Shown here: piece after piece, positions 1 to 5,912 of the stretch
Layout of the letters: the number at the start of each line of letters is the position of its first letter
How positions within the stretch are numbered: position 1 is the stretch's first letter
Made by a program: the position numbers and the translations under genes
The notes under the pieces: generated by a model
Database searches by the model: none
What the model was told of the DNA's origin: nothing
The model's input: the letters and a program-made list of their open reading frames with translations, nothing else
Assembly (NCBI RefSeq): GCF_934772795.1
Contig: NZ_CAKVMR010000089.1
Span: 1-7,288 of the forward strand
From: an uncultured Holdemanella sp.
Lineage (GTDB): Bacteria > Bacillota_I > Bacilli_A > Erysipelotrichales > Erysipelotrichaceae
Direction of reading: 5' to 3'
DNA length: 7,288 nt

Positions 1-43
1 TAAGTGTTTTTAATCAATCCAATTATGAGTCGTAATCCACGTA

Positions 44-71
44 TTGACAATAGGAGGTCACTTCATATTAT
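44..71 (+). promoter_or_regulatory. Possible sigma-A promoter before the helical ORF
   Basis: A perfect -35 box TTGACA (44-49) is followed after 16 nt by TATTAT (66-71). Transcription would start near 78. A strong Shine-Dalgarno-like AGGAGG (52-57) lies inside the spacer, so it would not be present in a transcript made from this promoter. Either the promoter or the ribosome binding site is therefore coincidental, or both are relics of a rearranged 5' end. Confidence 0.35.
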
Positions 72-98
72 CTAGATGCAGTAAATTTATTAATTTTT

Positions 99-704
99 TT
101 GGTATTTAAATATCCAAAAAACTTTGAAAATAACAAGCATGTATTCCAAGAAATTATTAATGGCAAAAACACTATTTTAGATATTGACAATACTATGTTC
201 TTATCAAACATAGATACAATCTCATTGAAAGTTGCTCTTTCACTACTTCAAATCTCAATGAATGACAATTGTTGTACCGATATTATGGAAGAGTTATCTT
301 ATATTCAAGATGATATAGCTACAACAAATTCTGTAACATCAACCATTAAGGAATACTTGGAAATTGATAATAAAATTAAATTTCCAGAAAATGTAGAAAT
401 TGTTATTATTCAAAATGTACTACAGTGGTTACAACTTAATAACGTTGATATTAAATGGAACGCTACTCATATTCTTTTTATGCTTACCAGAAGCGCAGAG
501 AACGAAAGTTTCATTAACAACAAAATCATTAATTTAATTGATGATGAAGGAATCTATGTTAAAATTGCAATTTTGAGACAAATTTATCTTTATGATGGTA
601 TTTCAGAATCAACTCGCAACTATGTGATTTCTAAATGTGAAAACGATCCTTGTTATGTTGTAAGAAAAACGTGTGAAGAAATCAAACCCAAACAATCAAT
701 GTGA
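99..704 (+). CDS. Helical (HEAT-like?) hypothetical protein, probably 5'-truncated or frameshifted
   Basis: I do not recognise the family. The 201-residue reading is acidic, rich in Asn and Ile and predicted mostly helical. The second half (about residues 100-195) has the alternating hydrophobic helix pairs and a final 'DPCYVVRKTCEEI' segment typical of HEAT/ARM-type repeats; no catalytic motif, signal peptide or membrane segment is visible. The only in-frame start candidate is TTG at 99, with no ribosome binding site at the right distance, and the frame is closed by TAG at 51. A good AGGAGG (52-57) points instead to a start near 65 in another frame (ATA, not a normal start). That frame reads coherently up to a run of seven T (94-100) and would join this ORF if one T were lost. 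It may therefore be a decaying gene or fragment. A terminator follows at 757-788. Confidence 0.5.
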   Translation: MVFKYPKNFENNKHVFQEIINGKNTILDIDNTMFLSNIDTISLKVALSLLQISMNDNCCTDIMEELSYIQDDIATTNSVTSTIKEYLEIDNKIKFPENVEIVIIQNVLQWLQLNNVDIKWNATHILFMLTRSAENESFINNKIINLIDDEGIYVKIAILRQIYLYDGISESTRNYVISKCENDPCYVVRKTCEEIKPKQSM

Positions 705-756
705 TTTTACTAGATAACTAAATGATTCATCTATCAAACTAAGAAAATAGAACCTA

Positions 757-788
757 TGTGTTTAACAGTGATGTTGAACACATTTTTT
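757..788 (+). terminator. Intrinsic terminator of the helical ORF
   Basis: An 11-bp stem (TGTGTTTAACA at 757-767 with TGTTGAACACA at 772-782, one G-U pair) closes a GTGA loop and is followed by six T (783-788). It lies 53 nt after the ORF stop. It stands tail to tail with the valS terminator, so the two units end in a 136-nt convergent intergenic gap that holds nothing else visible. Confidence 0.85.
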
Positions 789-799
789 GTTTGGTATAC

Positions 800-832
800 A
801 AAAAAACGCCTAGAGCTTGTCTCTGGGCGTTT
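800..832 (-). terminator. Intrinsic terminator of valS
   Basis: Read on the minus strand, AACGCC-C-AGAG and CTCT-A-GGCGTT form a hairpin with one C/A mismatch around an ACAAG loop, followed by a run of T (the A-run 800-806 on the + strand). It begins 8 nt after the valS stop codon. No folC or other gene follows valS in the same direction, so valS ends its transcription unit here. Confidence 0.85.
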
Positions 833-840
833 GATTTGTA

Positions 841-3453
841 CTATCCTAATTTCTTAAGGATGTTATCTAATTGTGTTTTTGTCATTTCTAGCTTTTCTGT
901 GTAAGATGCTAGTTTTTCTTTTTCTGCATTGACCTTAGCTTCTGGTGCTTTATTGACGAAACCTGGATTTTTCAACATACCTGAACAGCGTTTGATTTCG
1001 TTTTCTAGGCGTGCGATTTCTTTATCTAGTTTTCCTTTTTCTTCTTCTAGGTCAATTAATGCGTCCATTGCGACTGTTAATACGGCTTTTTCGATTGTAC
1101 GTGATAGTACGTCTTCTGTATTAAGGTCTTCTTTGACTGTGGCATGTGCCATGCGTGCAAGGATTGCAGTTGATTCTGTATTTAGTGTTACATAGCCATT
1201 GTCATTGTGTAGTGAGATTGTTAAGTCTTCACTTGGTTTCATTGAATATTCAACTTTGATTTCACGTACAGTTTGAATTGCACTGATGACTAATGCCATT
1301 TCATCTTTTTCTGCATCTGTGTATTCAAATTCAACTTTTTCTGGCCATGTCTCTACGTTTAAGCTTTCTTTTTCGTGTGGCAAGTTCAAATAGATTTCTT
1401 CTGTCACAAATGGCATGAATGGTGATAATACTTTTAGGATTCCCATCATGACTGTATATAGTACAGCTTTTGTATTGGCTACTAGGCTTTCGTCTTCTGA
1501 GTATAGTGTAGCTTTTGATAGTTCAATGTACCAGCTGCAGAAGTCATCCCATACAAAGCTATATAGTTCGTTTCCTACAATGGCTAATTCGTATTTGTCC
1601 ATGTTTGTTGAAACATGGTCTAATACTTCGTTAAAGCGTGCTAGGATCCATTTGTCTACGCTGTTCGCTTTTGTCATGTCTAGTTCTGGTTTTGTATCAC
1701 CTATTTGCATTTGAACATAACGAGCTGCGTTCCAGATCTTGTTAATGAAGTTCCAGCTTGCGTCCATCTTCGTTTCATCAAAACGTAAATCTTGTCCTGG
1801 TGTTGAGTTTGTTGTTAGGAAGAAGCGTAGTGCATCGGCGCCTTTTTCTTGAATCACGTCCATTGGATCAATACCGTTTCCTAATGATTTAGACATTTTG
1901 CGTCCTTGTGTATCTCGTACAAGGCCGTGGATCAATACGTCTTTGAATGGACGGTTCTTCATGCAGTAGCGTGTTTGAAAGGCCATACGTGCTACCCAGA
2001 AGAAGATAATGTCGTATCCTGTTACTAATACGTCATTTGGGAAGTAGCGTTCTAGATCAGCTGTGTTTTTTGGCCAGCCTAGTGTTGAGAATGGCCATAA
2101 TGCACTTGAGAACCATGTGTCTAATACGTCTTCGTCTTGTGTCCAGTTTTCAATGTCTTTTGGATCTTCCATTCCCACATAGATTTCACCTGTTTCTTTG
2201 TTTGTCCATGCTGGAATTCTGTGTCCCCACCATAACTGACGTGAAATACACCAGTCTTCAATGTTTTCTAGCCATTGTTCAAATGTTTTATTGAAACGTG
2301 GTGGTACGAAGTTAATTCTTTGATCTTCGATTTCTTGGTTCTTTAATACTTCTTCAGCCAATGGTTTCATCTTCACAAACCATTGTTTACTTAAGTATGG
2401 TTCTACAATTACGCCTGTTCTTTCTGAGTGTCCTACTTGGTGTAAGTGTTCTTCAATGTGATCTACAACACCAGCTTCTTTGAAATCATTGACTAATGCT
2501 TCACGACATTCAAATCGATCCATACCAGCATATTTACCGCACATATCATTCATGGTTCCATCTGGATTCATACAGATTGGCATAGGTAAGTTGTATTTTT
2601 TAGCTAATGCGAAGTCATTAGGATCATGTGCTGGAGTACACTTCATGACAGCTGTACCAAAACTCATGTCAATATAGTCGTCTGCCATGATTGGAAGTTC
2701 GTCTCCGTTTGCAGGGTTAATCGCATGCATTCCAACGATGTCTTTATATCTTTCGTCATCAGGGTGTACAAAGATAGCTTGGTCGGCAAACATTGTTTCT
2801 GGACGTGTTGTCGCAATGACTAATTCCTGTCCTGTTTCTACGACTTTATATTTGAAGTAGTACATGTGTCCCATGATTTCTTTGTGTTCAACTTCAATAT
2901 TTGATAATGCTGTTTTAGCTTCTGGGTCCCAGTTAATAATTCTTTCACCTTGATAGATCAATCCATCATTGTATAAATCTACAAAGACTTTACGAACGGC
3001 TTGCGACAATCCTTCGTCTAATGTAAAGCGTTCACGACTATAGTCTAAAGATAGTCCTAATTTAGCCCATTGGCTACGAATGGTAGAAGCATATTCTTCT
3101 TTCCACTGCCATGCTCTTTCTAAGAATTTTTCACGACCAATGTCATAGCGAGAAATTCCTTCTGATTTTAAACGAGCATCTACCTTTGCCTGTGTCGCAA
3201 TACCTGCATGGTCCATTCCGGCTACCCAACATACATCGTAGCCTTTTAATCTTTTATAACGACATAAAATATCTTGTAGTGTTGTATCCCATGCATGTCC
3301 CAAGTGTAACTTTCCTGTTACGTTTGGTGGAGGGATCACAATACAATATGGGCGTTTCGATAGATCGCCCGCTGTGAAATATCCTTTTTCAATCCAATTT
3401 TGGTATTTATCATTTTCTACTGCTAAATGATTATACTTTGCTTCCAACGTCAT
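841..3453 (-). CDS. valS: Valyl-tRNA synthetase (class Ia)
   Basis: Charges tRNA-Val with valine in the cytoplasm and hydrolyses mischarged Thr-tRNA-Val. The protein is 870 aa, close to the usual 870-880 for Bacillota ValRS. Visible in order: the ATP-binding motif PPPNVTGKLHLGH (HLGH at 50-53); the CP1 editing domain at about 190-350 with ATTRPETMFAD (214-224) and the editing-site segment TPAHDPNDF (273-281); DWCISRQLWWGHRIP (400-414); the KMSKS loop (519-523); an anticodon-binding helical domain (about 600-740); and a C-terminal coiled-coil tRNA-binding arm (about 795-870). I chose ATG at 3453 because AAAGGA lies 9 nt upstream. A TTG two codons earlier (3459) is in frame but only about 3 nt from that Shine-Dalgarno. 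The gene is monocistronic, preceded by a valine T-box and followed by its own terminator. Intact, no anomalies. Confidence 0.98.
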   Translation of the reverse strand: MTLEAKYNHLAVENDKYQNWIEKGYFTAGDLSKRPYCIVIPPPNVTGKLHLGHAWDTTLQDILCRYKRLKGYDVCWVAGMDHAGIATQAKVDARLKSEGISRYDIGREKFLERAWQWKEEYASTIRSQWAKLGLSLDYSRERFTLDEGLSQAVRKVFVDLYNDGLIYQGERIINWDPEAKTALSNIEVEHKEIMGHMYYFKYKVVETGQELVIATTRPETMFADQAIFVHPDDERYKDIVGMHAINPANGDELPIMADDYIDMSFGTAVMKCTPAHDPNDFALAKKYNLPMPICMNPDGTMNDMCGKYAGMDRFECREALVNDFKEAGVVDHIEEHLHQVGHSERTGVIVEPYLSKQWFVKMKPLAEEVLKNQEIEDQRINFVPPRFNKTFEQWLENIEDWCISRQLWWGHRIPAWTNKETGEIYVGMEDPKDIENWTQDEDVLDTWFSSALWPFSTLGWPKNTADLERYFPNDVLVTGYDIIFFWVARMAFQTRYCMKNRPFKDVLIHGLVRDTQGRKMSKSLGNGIDPMDVIQEKGADALRFFLTTNSTPGQDLRFDETKMDASWNFINKIWNAARYVQMQIGDTKPELDMTKANSVDKWILARFNEVLDHVSTNMDKYELAIVGNELYSFVWDDFCSWYIELSKATLYSEDESLVANTKAVLYTVMMGILKVLSPFMPFVTEEIYLNLPHEKESLNVETWPEKVEFEYTDAEKDEMALVISAIQTVREIKVEYSMKPSEDLTISLHNDNGYVTLNTESTAILARMAHATVKEDLNTEDVLSRTIEKAVLTVAMDALIDLEEEKGKLDKEIARLENEIKRCSGMLKNPGFVNKAPEAKVNAEKEKLASYTEKLEMTKTQLDNILKKLG

Positions 3454-3462
3454 CCACAATCA

Positions 3463-3470
3463 TCCTTTCC
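3463..3470 (-). promoter_or_regulatory. valS ribosome binding site
   Basis: GGAAAGGA on the minus strand ends 9 nt before ATG 3453. This decides the start in favour of the ATG over the in-frame TTG at 3459. The site lies just after the T-box terminator, so its transcription depends on antitermination. Confidence 0.75.
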
Positions 3471-3478
3471 GTAAATAT

Positions 3479-3507
3479 AAAAAAGCACATCCCCATAGGA
3501 CGTGCTT
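3479..3507 (-). terminator. T-box-controlled terminator of the valS leader
   Basis: On the minus strand AAGCACGTCC pairs with GGATGTGCTT (10 bp, one G-U pair) around a short TATGG loop, followed by a U-tract. The 5' strand includes CGTCC, which in the alternative antiterminator pairs with the AGG of the T-box core. Confidence 0.9.
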
Positions 3508-3690
3508 GACGTGGTACCACCTAATTTTATTCTCATTCACATTAACGCTGTGTCACGAAATTTACTACTCTCAGTTCATAAATTCAACTCAAAGACTACC
3601 TTCACTTATCCAACACACAAACTTTCACCAAACGCTTGCTCTCTTAAGAATTGGTATAAACTACTCCTTCTTGTCATCGCTTTGAATTTA
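3479..3690 (-). promoter_or_regulatory. T-box riboswitch (tRNA-Val) controlling valS
   Basis: The leader binds uncharged tRNA-Val; pairing with its CCA end stabilises an antiterminator so valS is transcribed when valine charging is low. The T-box core AGGTGGTACCACG (3522-3510) resembles the consensus AGGGTGGNACCGCG, and its UGGU would pair with tRNA ending ACCA (discriminator A, as in tRNA-Val). Stem I is closed by AAATTCAA (3689-3682) with TTGAATTT (3587-3580). It contains the GATGA/AGTA (S-turn) side, the AGAGAGC and TTGGTGAAA distal elements, and on its 3' side GGTAGTC: overlapping the specifier position are GTA (3599-3597) and GTC (3596-3594), both valine codons. The terminator helix at 3507-3483 shares the CGTCC strand with the antiterminator. 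Confidence 0.93.
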
Positions 3691-3718
3691 GTTTATCAAA
3701 GAAAAAGTAAAAACTCAA
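3690..3718 (-). promoter_or_regulatory. valS promoter with extended -10
   Basis: On the minus strand, TTGAGT (3718-3713) is followed after exactly 17 nt by TAAACT (3695-3690), preceded by TGA to give an extended -10 (TGATAAACT). The start of transcription would be near 3683, at the base of T-box Stem I, which fits a leader of about 230 nt. Confidence 0.7.
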
Positions 3719-3736
3719 ATCATTTTGAAAAATTAG

Positions 3737-3765
3737 TTGTTTTATTCTTAACTTTACTATATGAT
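3737..3765 (+). promoter_or_regulatory. Promoter of the small coiled-coil gene
   Basis: TTGTTT (3737-3742), 17-nt spacer, TATGAT (3760-3765). The predicted start near 3772 leaves only about 16 nt before ATG 3788. It also makes the upstream in-frame ATG at 3761 unusable because that ATG lies in the -10 box. The promoter faces away from the valS promoter (3690-3718). Confidence 0.5.
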
Positions 3766-3787
3766 GATTAAAGAAAGCGGTGTAAAC

Positions 3788-4009
3788 ATGGATAATCAAT
3801 TATACAATCAAATTAAAGCTGTTCATGAACAATATATTAAAGAACAGAATCGTTTAGAAGACGAAATTGATAGACTAAGACGAGAAATCGTTTGTCTAGA
3901 TAACGAAGTTGAAATCGAAGCGTTAAATAAACTCGTAAGGATCGATGATATTAAGCGTAAGATGGTTGTAGAATTCATTCATAGTTTAGATAAGATTGTA
4001 GAACAGTAA
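3788..4009 (+). CDS. Small coiled-coil hypothetical protein (73 aa)
   Basis: I do not recognise this family. The 73-residue product is highly charged and predicted almost entirely helical. Residues about 10-50 show a heptad-like coiled coil (for example EQNRLEDEIDRLRREIVCLDNEVE), followed by a second helix ending IHSLDKIVEQ. It has no signal peptide, membrane segment or catalytic motif and could be a small scaffold, division-associated or regulatory protein. The start at ATG 3788 is preferred because ATG 3761 lies inside the likely -10 box. The Shine-Dalgarno is weak (AAAGAAAGCGG, about 5-15 nt upstream). It has its own promoter and terminator, so it is a single-gene unit back to back with valS. 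Its reality rests on length, coding-like composition and the flanking signals. Confidence 0.75.
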   Translation: MDNQLYNQIKAVHEQYIKEQNRLEDEIDRLRREIVCLDNEVEIEALNKLVRIDDIKRKMVVEFIHSLDKIVEQ

Positions 4010-4025
4010 TCTACAATCTTTTTTT
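3992..4025 (+). terminator. Intrinsic terminator overlapping the end of the coiled-coil gene
   Basis: A perfect 11-bp stem, AAGATTGTAGA (3992-4002) with TCTACAATCTT (4010-4020), is followed by seven T (4019-4025). The TAA stop codon (4007-4009) lies in the 7-nt loop, so the last codons of the gene form the 5' half of the stem. It also separates this gene from the convergent 155-aa gene that ends at 4024. Confidence 0.9.
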
Positions 4026-4491
4026 AAAATCCCCCATTTTTATAGGCTCTTGCCTTCACATAAGAAGGTTCATAATAAGCACTGCTATTATAATCATCAA
4101 TAATCAAACAAATTTCATCATTATAGATTCGTATAAGTCCTTGTATATAATCTTCATTTGGAAGTAATGTATCAATGATTAATCTTGCGTATACTTTTCC
4201 CATATCCAATTCAGTTGGAATGCGAGAACATAATTCACTATTTACATTTTCAACATGGAAATTTCCATATTCTAGTTTATATTCATCCATCAAATCATGT
4301 ACTACCTTATCTGGATTATCACTATGCAAAACATTCGCAACACTAATAAGATGATACAAATGATCATATCCCAGTTGATTCACAACATATTGATTTCGTT
4401 GATGAAGAAATCGAGATGTCTTCTCAATCATATAACATACATAAAACAAATCATTTTCTGTTACTAGTTCATCAAAATATTTATTTCTCAT
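4024..4491 (-). CDS. Hypothetical helical protein, 155 aa, second gene of the ATPase cassette
   Basis: Function unknown. The N-terminal two thirds (about 1-75) looks helical, with a segment 'VVNQLGYDHLYHLISVANVLHSDNPDKVV'. The C-terminal part contains 'LDMGKVYARLIIDTL' and 'DDYNSSAYYEPSYVKARAY'. From memory only, this pattern resembles small Bacillota proteins found near DUF3791/DUF3990 toxin-like genes; I could not verify that. No TOPRIM, nuclease or membrane motif is visible, so it is not the usual DUF3226/DUF4435 partner of such ATPases. It starts 18 nt after the ATPase stop, so the two are probably co-transcribed. ATG 4491 has no Shine-Dalgarno of its own. Instead GAGG (4521-4518) is correctly spaced for an ATG at 4510 that opens a nine-codon ORF ending across this start. 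Translation may rely on coupling, or the true N-terminus may be frameshifted. Confidence 0.8.
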   Translation of the reverse strand: MRNKYFDELVTENDLFYVCYMIEKTSRFLHQRNQYVVNQLGYDHLYHLISVANVLHSDNPDKVVHDLMDEYKLEYGNFHVENVNSELCSRIPTELDMGKVYARLIIDTLLPNEDYIQGLIRIYNDEICLIIDDYNSSAYYEPSYVKARAYKNGGF

Positions 4492-4510
4492 AAGCTATAA
4501 CAGATTTCAT
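4481..4510 (-). CDS. Nine-codon mini-ORF linking ATPase and 155-aa gene
   Basis: ATG 4510 overlaps the ATPase stop as TAATG and is preceded at 7 nt by GAGG (4521-4518). It encodes MKSVIAYEK and stops at 4483-4481, so its end overlaps the first four codons of the 155-aa gene in another frame. It may be a coupling leader that returns ribosomes to ATG 4491, or the relic of an older in-frame start disrupted by an indel. No product is implied. Confidence 0.3.
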   Translation of the reverse strand: MKSVIAYEK

Positions 4511-5601
4511 TATCGTACCTCAATATCATAATCATCCATGGCTTCAATTGCTTCATAGCAAGATAATTTTCTTGTTAATGTAGAATCATCCTTCTTATAT
4601 AAAGTGTAAAGATTCATTTTATCTTGCAATGTTGGATCACACTTTAAAACTTTTTCAATTGCCTCTTTACTATGCGATGTAATGAACAATTGAATATTGA
4701 GTTTTACAGCCGTACTTAATATCCATGAAAATATTTTATTCATAGCTGAAGTATGAATCGAAGTTTCAAACTCATCAATCAATAAAATCCCGTTTTTTGA
4801 TGCAATTACTGCACTCATTAATAAGATGGCTTTTTTCATACCATCCCCATACAATTCTAAAGGAATCGCTTCTTTATGATTTTTTGAAAGAATCATATAC
4901 CTTTTTCTCCAAGCTGAATTTCCTTTTGAATCCACATTCAAACCAATTATATCCTCATCAAATTCTTTCAATACGCCCAACATCTCTTGATATAATTCCA
5001 CATTGTTCAAGACTTTACTTAAATACAAATCATCAGAAACATGTTTAAAAGACGATACTAAAGTGGAATTAATTAATTTCGTTTCCTGTTTTCCATTTGT
5101 AGTAAAACGATCATATTCAGAGTACTTTTCATTCAACAGTTCTTTACCATCTAAATCAATTTTTAAATGCATAAACTCCGTATCGATCATTTCATCACAT
5201 TCACGAACTTTATTACTATACCCCATCATCTTACGCACTTCGCTATCCGGTAATAATTCAAAATAGTTTTCTTTAAAAAGATTAACACTATGTGGCTTAT
5301 TCTCTAATTTAAAACTATATTCAATTTTGGAAACTTCCCCTTCATCCACTGGAAACAAATAATTCACTCTTTCAAAAGTTGAAAAACTAGTCCTATCCAT
5401 CCCTCTTACACTTCGAGTCGTAGAATATGCAAGATTACGAACACTATCAATTCCTTTAAGAAAATTAATATTCTCTAATACGCTCGTTTTTCCAGTATTA
5501 TTATCACCAGTTATTATATTAATATGATTCAAATCTTTTAATTCAAGATTATGAATACCTCTAAATAGGTGTATATCAAATTCTTGTAAATGAATTGCCA
5601 T
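4510..5601 (-). CDS. AAA family ATPase, OLD/ABC-like (AAA_15/AAA_21 type), 363 aa
   Basis: Expected to bind and hydrolyse ATP as a dimeric SMC/ABC-like engine, probably acting with a partner protein. Motifs seen (numbered from ATG 5601): Walker A GDNNTGKTS (32-40); a degenerate ABC signature YGDGMKK (251-257); Walker B ILLIDEFE (272-279) with catalytic Glu; and the H-switch ITSHS (about 307-311). The insertion at about 60-240 replaces a long coiled coil, and the protein ends about 50 residues after the H-switch, so there is no C-terminal TOPRIM nuclease as in OLD proteins. I chose ATG 5601 because AGGAG (5613-5609) lies 7 nt upstream; the longer in-frame ATG at 5634 has no such site and falls in the IS110 end. 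Relatives of this size occur in phage-defence and toxin-like gene pairs. The 155-aa gene follows after 18 nt. Its native promoter is not visible, because the IS110 element begins about 30 bp upstream. Confidence 0.9.
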   Translation of the reverse strand: MAIHLQEFDIHLFRGIHNLELKDLNHINIITGDNNTGKTSVLENINFLKGIDSVRNLAYSTTRSVRGMDRTSFSTFERVNYLFPVDEGEVSKIEYSFKLENKPHSVNLFKENYFELLPDSEVRKMMGYSNKVRECDEMIDTEFMHLKIDLDGKELLNEKYSEYDRFTTNGKQETKLINSTLVSSFKHVSDDLYLSKVLNNVELYQEMLGVLKEFDEDIIGLNVDSKGNSAWRKRYMILSKNHKEAIPLELYGDGMKKAILLMSAVIASKNGILLIDEFETSIHTSAMNKIFSWILSTAVKLNIQLFITSHSKEAIEKVLKCDPTLQDKMNLYTLYKKDDSTLTRKLSCYEAIEAMDDYDIEVR

Positions 5602-5608
5602 TATAACA

Positions 5609-5613
5609 CTCCT
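5609..5613 (-). promoter_or_regulatory. ATPase ribosome binding site
   Basis: AGGAG on the minus strand, 7 nt before ATG 5601. It fixes the start of the ATPase and shows that the intact gene, including its ribosome binding site, survived insertion of the IS110 element. Confidence 0.8.
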
Positions 5614-5614
5614 G

Positions 5615-5657
5615 GTATATTGTAATTGACCCATCTAACTGGTCGTCTACAATATAC
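5615..5657. repeat. 10-bp perfect inverted repeat at the ATPase/IS110 junction
   Basis: GTATATTGTA (5615-5624) and TACAATATAC (5648-5657) are perfect inverted copies separated by 23 nt; within the spacer GACC (5628-5631) and GGTC (5641-5644) form a second, shorter dyad. The left arm touches the ATPase ribosome binding site; the right arm contains the proposed -10 box of the IS110 RNA. It may be an operator, a protein-binding site at the end of the element, or a palindromic insertion target. Confidence 0.6.
5626..5653 (+). promoter_or_regulatory. Putative promoter for the IS110 guide RNA and transposase
   Basis: TTGACC (5626-5631), 16-nt spacer, TACAAT (5648-5653). The predicted start near 5660 is just before the 5' stem-loop of the proposed bridge RNA. 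If the left end of the element is at about 5628-5630, the -35 straddles the junction, and the same TTGA at the right end (7261-7264) would recreate it in the circular form. In the IS110 family a junction promoter is known to drive the bridge RNA. Confidence 0.45.
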
Positions 5658-5659
5658 TT

Positions 5660-5870
5660 CTCCTTTCTTTCAACCTGTTTGTAACCGTGGTTGAAGACGG
5701 TGTTGTTAATTTGTAAAATTGAATATGTGAATGTGGATTTGTATATACACTTCCTGTAGCTTGACTACTTCTGAAAGGTTCTTACCACACCTTATTCCAA
5801 AACAGTGATTAGTTAGATGAGTCTTTGAATTCGTATTTTGAACCAGGTTTTGTGGTCTAAGTGTTGTGGA
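5660..5870 (+). ncRNA. Candidate bridge RNA (seekRNA) of the IS110 element
   Basis: IS110 recombinases use a structured RNA from the non-coding end to pair with both donor and target DNA. Here three modules fold in order. First is a 5' stem-loop, TTTCAACC (5668-5675) with GGTTGAAG (5689-5696). Second is a loop closed by GGTGT..TTAA (5699-5709) and TTACCACACC (5782-5791), containing a small GTAG/CTAC hairpin (5756-5768). Third is a loop closed by TTA-CCAAAAC (5792-5803) and GTTTTG-GG-TAA (5847-5859). This matches the known order of stem-loop, target-binding loop and donor-binding loop. In the last loop, 5805-5823 is complementary to DNA at 5628-5646. The transposase ribosome binding site follows about 30 nt later. 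The 3' end is a guess. Confidence 0.6.
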
Positions 5871-5898
5871 TAACCATTTTCACACGTTTCTATAAAGA

Positions 5899-5903
5899 AA
5901 GGA
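5899..5903 (+). promoter_or_regulatory. Transposase ribosome binding site
   Basis: AAAGGA, about 9 nt before ATG 5913. It fixes the start of the transposase, and the residues that follow (MKLVGIDVGK) match the family's N-terminus. No separate promoter is seen between the RNA and the gene, so read-through from the RNA promoter is likely. Confidence 0.75.
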
Positions 5904-5912
5904 TGTTTATTT

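Noticed and set aside
929..3377. Several + strand ORFs of 65-99 codons inside valS
   Set aside because: Antisense shadows of a fully conserved synthetase gene; none has a convincing start signal.
3454..3459. TTG start for valS two codons upstream
   Set aside because: Only about 3 nt from the Shine-Dalgarno; ATG 3453 has normal spacing.
3502..3771. 89-codon + strand ORF
   Set aside because: It lies antisense across the valS T-box leader and promoter, whose conserved structure explains the sequence; there is no ribosome binding site and the translation looks non-coding.
4024..5601. Identification as PARIS, Gabija or Septu defence system
   Set aside because: The partner lacks the DUF4435/TOPRIM, helicase or HNH motifs that define those systems, and the ATPase has no TOPRIM domain.
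5602..5634. Longer ATPase start at ATG 5634
   Set aside because: It has no ribosome binding site and would extend into the IS110 end; ATG 5601 has AGGAG at 7 nt and starts the conserved part.
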